From positions 62,001 to 126,000 of the forward strand of contig NZ_JARXIA010000018.1 in assembly GCF_031127875.1 (NCBI RefSeq): a DNA stretch of 64,000 nucleotides, read 5' to 3'. Under the pieces are notes generated by a model. That model was not told where the DNA came from and ran no database searches. It saw only the letters and a program-made list of their open reading frames with translations. Below, one piece after another: positions 56,477 through 64,000 of the stretch; the first letter of the stretch is position 1, and the number at the start of each line of letters is the position of its first letter. The position numbers and the translations under genes were made by a program. The stretch comes from Pelagicoccus sp. SDUM812005. GTDB taxonomy: Bacteria; Verrucomicrobiota; Verrucomicrobiia; Opitutales; Opitutaceae.

Positions 56477-57538
56477 ATGAAGAGTTTATCGAGTTCTAGT
56501 TGTGTCGCGCGTGGCGCTGTCATGTTTGCTTCGGCTTTCGCAGGTTTCCTGGTGAGCGCGGAGCCATCGCCTTCCGTGGAAGAAGCGAAAGCGCTGTTCA
56601 GTACTCCCGATGTGGATACGATCGAATATCCCGACTGGGAACCGCCCAGCGCGGAAGTCGTCGAACTGGGCCGTCGCCTCTTTTTCGACGAGAAGCTTTC
56701 CGTCAACGAGACCCAGTCCTGCGCGACTTGCCATAATCCGGACCATGGCTTTAGCGACGGCTTGAAGTTCAGCATTGGAGCGATGGGAAATCCGGTAGGC
56801 CGGAACACGCCTCACCTGTATAACCTCGCTTGGAACGACACCTTTTTCTGGGATGGGCGAAGCCATTCCTTGGAGGACCAAGCGCTGGGCCCGATCAAGG
56901 CCGAGGGCGAGATGAACATGCCGATCGACCTGCTGGTGGAACGCTTGTCGGAGGACGAGAGCTACCGGCACGATTTCGAGTCAGCCTACGGCGAGCCCAG
57001 CATTACGCCTGACCGAATCGCTACCTCCATCGCTTCTTTCGAGAGAACCATCGTGGTGGACGATACGCCATTCGATCGATACTTGGCGGGAGATGATCGG
57101 GCCATCAGCCCGGCCGCGGTGCGTGGGATGCAGCTGTACGCGGGCAAGGCTCTTTGTATCGACTGCCATGACGGAGCGAACTTTACTGACAACAGTTTTC
57201 ATAATATTGGAGTGGAGCCGCACGACAGTGGACGAGGAGCGGTCGTGGGCGATGACAGTTTGAAGGGCGCGTTTAAGGTGCCCGGTCTGCGCAATATTCT
57301 ATATTCGGCCCCCTATATGCACGATGGCTCCTTGGGGACTTTGGAGAAGGTCGTGCGTTTCTATAACGTCGGCGGTCATCTCAGCCAGGAGGAAGGTTCG
57401 TCTATTCAGCCGCTTAATTTGACGGAAGGGGAAATTCGGGATTTAGTAGCCTTCCTTGGCGCTCTCAACCAACCGCTCAACATTGCGCGTCCCGCAGAGG
57501 TTCGTGCGACTAGCGAAGGCTTGGCGCGTTCAGAGTAG
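56477..57538 (+). CDS. Di-heme cytochrome c peroxidase / MauG-family protein
   Basis: 353 residues from ATG 56477; a GTG 6 bp upstream is possible. The signal region (VMFASAFAGFLVSA) targets the periplasm. Two heme c motifs are visible: C82-C85-H86 (CATCH) and C227-C230-H231 (CIDCH). The LGRRLFFDEKLS, FFWDGRSHSLEDQALGPI and VPGLRNILYSAPYMHDGSL blocks define the bacterial CCP/MauG fold. It may reduce hydrogen peroxide or catalyse a protein-modifying oxidation. A tight run with the cupredoxin and cytochrome P460 genes (gaps about 30 bp) points to a shared redox pathway. Confidence 0.92.
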   Translation: MKSLSSSSCVARGAVMFASAFAGFLVSAEPSPSVEEAKALFSTPDVDTIEYPDWEPPSAEVVELGRRLFFDEKLSVNETQSCATCHNPDHGFSDGLKFSIGAMGNPVGRNTPHLYNLAWNDTFFWDGRSHSLEDQALGPIKAEGEMNMPIDLLVERLSEDESYRHDFESAYGEPSITPDRIATSIASFERTIVVDDTPFDRYLAGDDRAISPAAVRGMQLYAGKALCIDCHDGANFTDNSFHNIGVEPHDSGRGAVVGDDSLKGAFKVPGLRNILYSAPYMHDGSLGTLEKVVRFYNVGGHLSQEEGSSIQPLNLTEGEIRDLVAFLGALNQPLNIARPAEVRATSEGLARSE

Positions 57539-57567
57539 CCTTAGGGAAAGTCAGTTTTGATTCAGTT

Positions 57568-58200
57568 ATGTGTTTATATAAATCTATCCTACTTACGATT
57601 CTATCAACAAGCGCCCTCGCAGCATCCCTTTCGGCTGGCACTGTGGAAGGCGTATTGACGTTTGAAAAGCGCAACCCCTACGTCGGCTTAGCGTACTTCA
57701 GCGACGCTAACGACGGCGGTCCGGACGTTTGCGGAACGCTGGACCAGAAGGACAAGGCCTTCTCGAAGCTGCTGGTAGTTGGAAAGGAAGGTTGCGAGAT
57801 CAAGTTCCACAACTCTGACGATACCGACCACAACATTTTCGCCAACGACCTTGAGAGCGGCGTCAATTTCGACGTTGGCCTCATTCCGCCGGGTGGCGAC
57901 TCGAGCACCGTTGTGAACTGGAACGCGGGCCGCTTGGTGCGCGTCGGTTGCAAGATCCATCCCAAGATGGTGAGCTATATCGCGAACCTGCCGACCAGCC
58001 GCTATGCGATCGTAGAGTTCGAGGAAGGGCAGTTGGAAACGCGCTTCGCGGTGGCCGACGTGGATGACAGTTCGGTGGCCTTCGAGTTGGTGCTGCAGCC
58101 CTTGGATCGCATCTCGGTATCCATCGCCTCTGGCGAAACGAAGACCGTCGATGTTACTTACAAGGGCAAGGTATTCGGCACGCTTACGCTGACTCGCTAG
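57568..58200 (+). CDS. Periplasmic cupredoxin-like protein
   Basis: 210 residues from ATG 57568. The signal peptide is LTILSTSALAASLSA. A plastocyanin-like copper site is suggested by H88 (DTDHNIF), C128, H131 and M134 in VGCKIHPKM, the usual C-x2-H-x2-M arrangement. The C-terminal part (residues 145-210) is an extra beta domain of unknown role. By position it could pass electrons between the di-heme peroxidase and cytochrome P460. The copper assignment rests on the ligand pattern alone. Confidence 0.8.
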   Translation: MCLYKSILLTILSTSALAASLSAGTVEGVLTFEKRNPYVGLAYFSDANDGGPDVCGTLDQKDKAFSKLLVVGKEGCEIKFHNSDDTDHNIFANDLESGVNFDVGLIPPGGDSSTVVNWNAGRLVRVGCKIHPKMVSYIANLPTSRYAIVEFEEGQLETRFAVADVDDSSVAFELVLQPLDRISVSIASGETKTVDVTYKGKVFGTLTLTR

Positions 58201-58234
58201 TGTATCCAACGATCAAGGACATTAACCGATCCCT

Positions 58235-58867
58235 ATGTCTAAAGGAAAGCTAACGCTCTTCGCGCTTCCCATCGCCAGTTTCTCGATTTGGCTATGGGGA
58301 GGAACTCCTGAGGAGCTTGCTCCGAAAGGCGACCAGCAGGTGCCGTTTACGACGCCGAGCGACTTCGTTCTGCCCGCTTCGATCGAAGGGATCCCGTTGG
58401 ACTACAGGGATTCGTGGGCTCGCATCACCGGTTTCGAATTTTCCGGCCTCCATTGGAACCACTTCGTGGTGGTTTACGTGAACAAGGGCGCCGATATCTA
58501 CAACGAAAACTATTTCGAGTACGTGAATACGTTCGTGGAAGACGATTGGGGCGCGGAGGAGTCGGAGGACGAGGACGCGGAGTTTAAAGCCTACGAACAA
58601 GGGACGATTTTCCTGAAGGAGCATTATACGGCCAACGGTGGCAAGCCAACGGATACCAGTTTCGTGACCCTGATGGAGAAGAAGGAGCCCGGCTACGATC
58701 CGGAGTTTGGAGACTGGCGATACGTTTGGATCGATGGGCGCAGCGGCGAGATCTTGCAGGACGGAAACAGTAAGAACGAGGTGCTCAACAAGAGCTGCAT
58801 CGAATGCCATGCCAATATGGCGGATCGAGACTTTGTCTTCGCCACGGCGTCGCGGGCAGGGCACTAG
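58235..58867 (+). CDS. Cytochrome P460-family protein
   Basis: 210 residues from ATG 58235. An N-terminal hydrophobic segment (FALPIASFSIWLWGG) exports it. The heme-attachment site is C188-C191-H192 (CIECHANMADRDFVF) near the C-terminus, as in cytochrome P460, and a lysine in GTIFLKEH (about K128) stands where the family crosslinks heme to lysine. Cytochrome P460 oxidises hydroxylamine or handles NO. It is the third gene of the redox group. Confidence 0.87.
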   Translation: MSKGKLTLFALPIASFSIWLWGGTPEELAPKGDQQVPFTTPSDFVLPASIEGIPLDYRDSWARITGFEFSGLHWNHFVVVYVNKGADIYNENYFEYVNTFVEDDWGAEESEDEDAEFKAYEQGTIFLKEHYTANGGKPTDTSFVTLMEKKEPGYDPEFGDWRYVWIDGRSGEILQDGNSKNEVLNKSCIECHANMADRDFVFATASRAGH

Positions 58868-58895
58868 GCCCTCTCCTTGCGGTAGCTTTCCAAGC

Positions 58896-58920
58896 ACCGG
58901 CAATTTCCGGTAACTTTGTT
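58896..58920 (+). terminator. Weak possible terminator after the P460 gene
   Basis: Short stem ACCGG / CCGGT with a 6-nt loop, followed by AACTTTGTTTT, 29 bp past the P460 stop. Confidence 0.3.
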
Positions 58921-58974
58921 TTGGCGCCGCAGCGTGGGCGATTAGGGTCTCCCTTTTGAGACCTTTTTCGTTTT

Positions 58975-61900
58975 ATGCCCAAGCCGCCGTTACCTGAGTT
59001 GTCCCGTTTCCATCCCTTGGTTGGGCGTTGGTTTTCCGAGCGTTTGGGAAAGCCGACGGAAATCCAAGCGAAGGCCTGGGAGCTCATCGCTGCGGGCGAG
59101 CATTGCTTGATCTCGGCCGCAACCGGGAGCGGCAAGACTTTGGCGTCATTCCTGTGGGCCATCAGCCAGCTGGCCGCGGGCGAATGGGAGCTCGGCCAAA
59201 CGCGGGTGCTATACGTTTCGCCCTTAAAGGCTCTCAATAACGACATCCGGCGCAACCTGCTGGGGCCGCTGGAGGAGCTCAAGGAGCGCTTCGAAAGGGA
59301 GGGCGTTGCGTGGCCGGATATTCGGGTGATGACGCGTAGCGGGGATACGGAGCAGAGCGACCGGCGCAAGATGCTGCGGCATCCGCCGGAAATCTTGATC
59401 ACGACCCCGGAGAGCCTGAACCTGCTGCTTACCTCGAAGGATGGGCAACGCTCCTTGCTGGGCGTGCAGTCGGTGATCATCGACGAGGTGCACTCGGTGG
59501 TTGGGAGCAAGCGTGGCGTTTACTTGATGACGGCGATCGAGCGCCTGGCTCATCTGAACGGCGAGTTTCAGCGGATCGCGTTGTCGGCCACGGTGCGGCC
59601 CATGGAGCGAGTGGCGTCTTACATGGGTGGATACGTCGACGGCAAGGCGCGTTCAGTGACGTTGGCCGAATCGGCGGCGAAGAAGACGTATGAGATCTCA
59701 GTGCGCTTCCCGGCGGAGGCGAAAGAGCAGGCAGAGGACGACGACTTCTGGCACCCGATCGTGCAAGACTTGAAGGCGTTGGTTTCGGAAAACGAATCGA
59801 CTTTGATTTTCGTGAACAGCCGCAAGCTTTGCGAAAAGCTGGCCTATAAGATCAATCGCGAGGAGCCGGTCCCGATCGCGTATTCGCATCACGGATCGCT
59901 TTCGAAGGAATTTCGCTTTGCGGTGGAGCAGCGTTTGAAGCAGGGGGAGCTCAAGGCGATCGTCGCGACCAACTCGCTGGAAATGGGCATCGACGTTGGG
60001 GCTTTGGACTGCGTGGTGATGGTGCAGTGTCCGGGGCAGATCTCTTCGGCGGTGCAAAAGGTGGGGCGTGCGGGGCATCAGGTCGGCGCCACCAGTAAGG
60101 CGGTGGTCTTTCCGTCGCACTCCCGCGATTTCCTGGAAGCCGCTGTATTGTCGGAGTCCATACAGGAGCGAGCGATCGAGGCGGTGCGTCCAGTGGAGGC
60201 GCCTTTGGACGTGCTGGCTCAAGTTTTAGTTTCTATCTTGGGGGCGGGGCCTTGGGATATCGACGAGCTGTATGCGTTGGTGCGGCGGGCGTATCCCTAT
60301 CGAAACCTGTCGCGGGAGCTTTTCGATCTGGTTTTGAACATGCAGGCGGGGCGCTATGCGGGGAGTCGCTTGCGGGAGCTGAAAGCGCGGGTGTCGCTCG
60401 ACCGGACGGCGAATACGGCAACGCTGCGCAAGGGCGCCTTGATGGCCTTCTATTTCTCCGGCGGAGTGATTCCCGATCGCGGGTACTTCCATTTGCGGCA
60501 TAGCGGTACGGGAGGACGGATCGGCGAGCTCGACGAGGAGTTTGTTTGGGAACGGACCATAGGCGATGTATTCACGCTAGGAGTACAGAGTTGGCGGATC
60601 GACCAGATCACGCATAACGACGTTTTGGTGTCGCCCGCTGCGGGTGGGGAGGTGGCTCCGCCGTTTTGGAGGGCGGAAACCTTCGATCGGGATTTCCATT
60701 TCTCTAATCGGATCGGAACCTTTCTGGAGTGGGCGAACGAGCGCTGCGGCGATTCGGACTTCCTGGGGGAGCTGCAATCGCGCTTCAAGATGGATGCGGT
60801 GGCAGCGAAGGCCTTGCTCGATTTTCTGGAACGTCAACGTTTGGTGACGGGGAAGGATCTTCCGCATCGCCACCACATCTTGGCGGAAGTCATCGACGCG
60901 GCGCCGGGAGGAGCTCCGGGGCAACAGTTGGTGCTGCATACGCATTGGGGCGGCCGAGTGAATCGTCCTTTCGCATTGGCCTTGGATGCGGCGTGGAACG
61001 AAACCTTTGGGCATCGCACGGAGGTGTACGTGAACAACGACTGCGTGGTGGTGATGCTCTCGGACGAGATTTCCGTGGAGGATGTGATCGGGCTGGTGGG
61101 TCCACAAAATGTGGATACATGGTTGCGGCAGCGTCTGGAGGGATCCGGTTTCTTCGGGGCTCGTTTTCGGGAGGCGGCCGGAACGTCGCTGCTGGTGACG
61201 CGCAGCAAGGCGGGGCAGCGGCTGCCGCTTTGGTTGAGCCGCATGCGGGCGAAGAAGCTTTTCGAGTCGGTGCAGCGCTACGACGATTTTCCGCTCTTGC
61301 TGGAAGCCTGGCGGACTTGCTTGAAGGACGAGTTCGACATGGATTCGCTGCGGGAGGTGCTGGGCGAGCTGGAGCAGGGCGATATCGCGGTGTCGGTGAC
61401 GCGTGGCAGCAAGGCGAGCCCCTTTGCCTCGAGCGTGGCCTGGCGGCAGATAAACGAGGAGTACATGTACGCCACGGATAATCCCAACGCGACGGGAGAG
61501 TCCAGGCTGCGCGATGACTTGGTGCGTTCGGTGGCCTTCGATGCGGAGAATCGTCCGCAGGTGGATACGGCCTTGGTGCGGGAGTTTGAAGAGAAGCGTC
61601 AGCGCTTGGCGGAAGGTTACGCGCCGAGCGATGCCTTGGAGTTGAAGGAGTGGTTGCGGGATCGCATCGCCATTGTTTCGCTGGAATGGGAGCGTTTGCA
61701 AGCCGGTGTAGAGGTAGAGGAGACAGTGGACGTGGCGGAACACGGGGGCTGGATTTGCCTGCCGGAAGAGGAGGCGCGAATGAAACGGCTCTTTTGCGAG
61801 GAGCCCGATTCGGATCTGCTTTGTGAATTCCTGTCCTACTATGGTCCTGTATCGATTGAAAGACTACAGGGATGGTTAGGTTGCGGGGCGGTGGCTCTAA

Positions 61901-63276
61901 AGGTAGCCCTCGACGCCCTGGAGGACGAGCGACGTTTGATTTCCGGTTTTCTGCGGGAAGGGGAGGAAAGCTTGCAGGTTTGCGAGGCGGAGAATTTCGA
62001 AATTTTGCTGCGCATGAAGCGAGCCCGAGGGCGGGCGGCTTTCGTTCCCTTGCCCGTGGAGAAGCTGCCGCTTTTTCTAGCGACTTGGCAAGGCTTGGCG
62101 AGAAAGGACGATCGGGCAGACGCCTTGAGGGAGTGCTTGGATCGCTTGCTCGGTTGGACGGCTCGCGTCGAAGATTGGGACGGCGCTTTGCTGAAGTCGC
62201 GCGTGGATGGATACAATCCGTCCCAGTTGGATGCGGTTTTGCTTGAGGATGGTTCGATTTGGTACGGCGCGGGCGAGGGGAAAGCAGGCTTCTGCTTGCC
62301 GGAAGATTGGGACTTGTTGAGCGCGGGTTTAGTCGAAGGCGAGCTGTCCGCGACGCAGGAGTCGGTGCTCGGCTTGCTGGAGTCGGGCGGCCGCTTTGGC
62401 TTTACCCAGCTGCTCGACCAGGTCGGTTGCGGGGCGGCAGAGCTGGAGGAGGCCTTGTGGGACTTGGTGTGGCGCGGCTTGCTTTCCAACGACGCCTTTG
62501 CCGCGGCGAGGAAGGGCGCGGCGGGGAAGTTTCAGCTTTGCGCTACGGGCGCGAGGCAGGAGCAGAGTCCACGGGCGATCCGTATGGGGCGGCGGTCGCG
62601 GGTGGCGAGGCCGGTCGCGTATCCGGGAAGCTGGTACCGACTGCCGGAGTCCGGTGGGGACTTGGATGCGGTCGAGAAGCTCGACTTTGAGAAGGAGCGG
62701 GCTCGAGTGGTCCTGGATCGCTACGGGGTGGTTTTTCGGGAGTTGTTGGCGAGGGAAGGCGAGGGCTTTCGTTGGAAGGACGTCTTTCGGGCTTTGCGTC
62801 TCTTGGAGCTTTCGGGGGAGATTGTCGGAGGGCGCTTTTTCGAAGGCATTGAGGGGCTTCAGTTCGTATCCAAGGAAGCGTTACGTACGCTTAGGAAAGC
62901 GCTACCGGAGGAATCGATCTTCTGGCTGGCGGCTACGGATCCGGCGTCGCTTTGTGGTGCCGGTTTGGAGGCTTTTAAGGGGGCGTTGCCGAAGCGCGTT
63001 GCGGGGACCCGTTTGCTTTACCGCGGGAGCGAGCTCGTGTGCGAGGCTCAGCGAAGCGGGAAGGTCTTGCATTTCCACCTGGCAGCGAGCGATCCGGATT
63101 TGCCGGAAATCGTTGCGATCTTGGCGGAGTCCTTGGGCCTGGATGGATTGAGCCAGCTGAAGCTGGAGACGATCAACGGCGAAGACGCTCGCAACAGTCC
63201 CTATTTGGAAAGCCTGGACGCGGTCTGGCGTCTGCACAGCGACCACAAGCAAGTGGTGGTCGAGGGCCTGCGGTAG
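58975..63276 (+). CDS. lhr: Lhr-type large DEAD/DEAH-box helicase
   Basis: 1433 residues from ATG 58975. Walker A is ATGSGKT (49-55), the DEVH box is D170-E171-V172-H173, with SATVRPMERVA as motif III, TLIFVNSRKLCEKLA, TNSLEMGIDVGALD and QKVGRAGHQ as motifs IV-VI. The Lhr core (winged helix plus beta-barrel) follows, then a long C-terminal extension giving the 'long' Lhr layout. Lhr enzymes are DNA or RNA:DNA helicases linked to DNA repair. The next gene is a putative DNA-repair radical SAM protein. Confidence 0.93.
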   Translation: MPKPPLPELSRFHPLVGRWFSERLGKPTEIQAKAWELIAAGEHCLISAATGSGKTLASFLWAISQLAAGEWELGQTRVLYVSPLKALNNDIRRNLLGPLEELKERFEREGVAWPDIRVMTRSGDTEQSDRRKMLRHPPEILITTPESLNLLLTSKDGQRSLLGVQSVIIDEVHSVVGSKRGVYLMTAIERLAHLNGEFQRIALSATVRPMERVASYMGGYVDGKARSVTLAESAAKKTYEISVRFPAEAKEQAEDDDFWHPIVQDLKALVSENESTLIFVNSRKLCEKLAYKINREEPVPIAYSHHGSLSKEFRFAVEQRLKQGELKAIVATNSLEMGIDVGALDCVVMVQCPGQISSAVQKVGRAGHQVGATSKAVVFPSHSRDFLEAAVLSESIQERAIEAVRPVEAPLDVLAQVLVSILGAGPWDIDELYALVRRAYPYRNLSRELFDLVLNMQAGRYAGSRLRELKARVSLDRTANTATLRKGALMAFYFSGGVIPDRGYFHLRHSGTGGRIGELDEEFVWERTIGDVFTLGVQSWRIDQITHNDVLVSPAAGGEVAPPFWRAETFDRDFHFSNRIGTFLEWANERCGDSDFLGELQSRFKMDAVAAKALLDFLERQRLVTGKDLPHRHHILAEVIDAAPGGAPGQQLVLHTHWGGRVNRPFALALDAAWNETFGHRTEVYVNNDCVVVMLSDEISVEDVIGLVGPQNVDTWLRQRLEGSGFFGARFREAAGTSLLVTRSKAGQRLPLWLSRMRAKKLFESVQRYDDFPLLLEAWRTCLKDEFDMDSLREVLGELEQGDIAVSVTRGSKASPFASSVAWRQINEEYMYATDNPNATGESRLRDDLVRSVAFDAENRPQVDTALVREFEEKRQRLAEGYAPSDALELKEWLRDRIAIVSLEWERLQAGVEVEETVDVAEHGGWICLPEEEARMKRLFCEEPDSDLLCEFLSYYGPVSIERLQGWLGCGAVALKVALDALEDERRLISGFLREGEESLQVCEAENFEILLRMKRARGRAAFVPLPVEKLPLFLATWQGLARKDDRADALRECLDRLLGWTARVEDWDGALLKSRVDGYNPSQLDAVLLEDGSIWYGAGEGKAGFCLPEDWDLLSAGLVEGELSATQESVLGLLESGGRFGFTQLLDQVGCGAAELEEALWDLVWRGLLSNDAFAAARKGAAGKFQLCATGARQEQSPRAIRMGRRSRVARPVAYPGSWYRLPESGGDLDAVEKLDFEKERARVVLDRYGVVFRELLAREGEGFRWKDVFRALRLLELSGEIVGGRFFEGIEGLQFVSKEALRTLRKALPEESIFWLAATDPASLCGAGLEAFKGALPKRVAGTRLLYRGSELVCEAQRSGKVLHFHLAASDPDLPEIVAILAESLGLDGLSQLKLETINGEDARNSPYLESLDAVWRLHSDHKQVVVEGLR

Positions 63277-63424
63277 GCTTAGGGCGGAGAGGTTGTGGAT
63301 GTCGCGGTCTCGGGCGCTTTGAACTGGTTCGGGGTTTGTGCTTAGGAAGGTGGGTCGAGCTTGATCGCGTGGTGGGGTGGGGCTGTGTTTGTCCGAGGCT
63401 TGGCGATAGAGTGGGAGGACGGAA

Positions 63425-64000
63425 ATGGACTTGGGAAAAAAGTTAGAGATATTGGCGGATGCTGCGAAGTACGATGCGTCGTGCGCCAGCAGCGGCGGTC
63501 AAAAGCGAAGTAGCCGAGGCAAGGGGAGTGGAGTGGGATCGACCACAGGCTCTGGAATTTGCCATAGCTACGCTCCCGACGGGCGTTGCATTTCGTTGCT
63601 CAAGATCCTGTTCACGAACGCGTGCATTTTCGATTGCAGCTACTGCGTCAACCGTCGTTCGAGCGACACGCCGCGAGCCAGTTTTACGGTGGAGGAAGTT
63701 GTTTCCCTGACGCTTGATTTCTACAAGCGAAACTACATCGAAGGCCTTTTCTTGAGTTCGGGGATCATACGTGACGCTGACTTCACCATGGAGCGGCTAG
63801 TCCGTGTCGCTCGCACGCTGCGACAGGCGCATGGCTTCAGGGGTTACATTCATTTGAAGACGATTCCGGAAGCGTCTCCTGGGTTGATCGAAGAGGCGGG
63901 TTTGTGGGCGGATCGTTTGAGTGTGAATGTGGAACTGCCGACGCAACAAGGGCTGGAGAAGCTGGCGCCGGAGAAAAATTTGAGGCGTATTCAAGGAAGC
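63425..64000 (+). CDS. Putative DNA modification/repair radical SAM protein (5' part)
   Basis: 192 codons are visible from ATG 63425 (GGAGG 8 bp upstream) and the frame continues past the right edge. The cluster motif CIFDCSYC (about residues 67-74) follows LLKILFTNACI. The N-terminus KKLEILADAAKYDASCASSGG and GSGICHSYAPDGRCISLLK match the radical-SAM family annotated as putative DNA modification/repair protein, which is usually encoded with a uracil-DNA-glycosylase-like partner. That partner would be just beyond this window. Confidence 0.85.
   Translation, partial: MDLGKKLEILADAAKYDASCASSGGQKRSSRGKGSGVGSTTGSGICHSYAPDGRCISLLKILFTNACIFDCSYCVNRRSSDTPRASFTVEEVVSLTLDFYKRNYIEGLFLSSGIIRDADFTMERLVRVARTLRQAHGFRGYIHLKTIPEASPGLIEEAGLWADRLSVNVELPTQQGLEKLAPEKNLRRIQGS

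Overview
The window is a contiguous piece of a GC-rich bacterial chromosome (about 62% G+C by eye). The best guess is Verrucomicrobiota, class Opitutia (Pelagicoccus- or Coraliomargarita-like). Evidence: a VPDSG-type C-terminal sorting signal (39368-40054), large TonB-dependent receptors with long 'SPFEVSA'-type N-termini, a long-form IspG, and frequent lack of Shine-Dalgarno sequences. It is almost entirely ordinary chromosomal coding sequence. I see no rRNA, tRNA, CRISPR array, insertion sequence or prophage.

Layout. 1-4390: 5' end of a sugar-type solute-binding lipoprotein, a large EF-hand membrane protein and a divergent ABC-2 exporter. 4461-8512: translation genes (rsmE, an EF-G paralogue, rsmD) and a small repeat-containing secreted protein. 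8658-17914: a TonB-dependent receptor, then a minus-strand operon HDOD / TPR / secreted protein / ExbB-like channel. 18085-23022: sodium:solute symporter, a small AAA ATPase and an M3 oligopeptidase. 23089-28627: a complete biotin operon bioA-B-D-F-(G/H)-C with a BirA-type operator at the bioA start codon and a terminator after bioC. 28777-31365: YugP-like membrane zinc protease, BadF/BadG-type sugar kinase and an outer-membrane beta-barrel candidate. 31471-38042: isoprenoid/envelope operon uppS-cdsA-dxr-rseP-ispG. 38221-40054: a membrane-anchored protein with an RGG-like tail and a VPDSG-CTERM protein. 40273-43142: pyrR-pyrB-pyrC. 43278-44678: BLUF photoreceptor and two GNAT acetyltransferases.

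45008-49762 holds a TonB-dependent receptor and a secreted beta-helix protein of clearly lower G+C (about 50% in a sampled line), behind a 329-bp regulatory region with a near-perfect palindrome flanked by two 7-4-7 direct repeats. 49862-53154: small exported protein, then metK-ahcY (methyl cycle). 53353-56251: a TRAP-type solute-binding lipoprotein beside a PAS histidine kinase, with no TRAP permease. 56477-58867: a periplasmic redox group of di-heme peroxidase, cupredoxin and cytochrome P460. 58975-64000: an Lhr-type helicase and the 5' part of a radical-SAM protein of the putative DNA modification/repair type.

The main observation not explained by the genes is a DNA word. TGGATAC/GTATCCA occurs about 45 times by hand count against roughly 5 expected from base composition. 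It occurs on both strands, in several reading frames and sometimes between genes. The clearest regulatory finding is the BirA-like operator whose right arm ends on the A of the bioA start codon.
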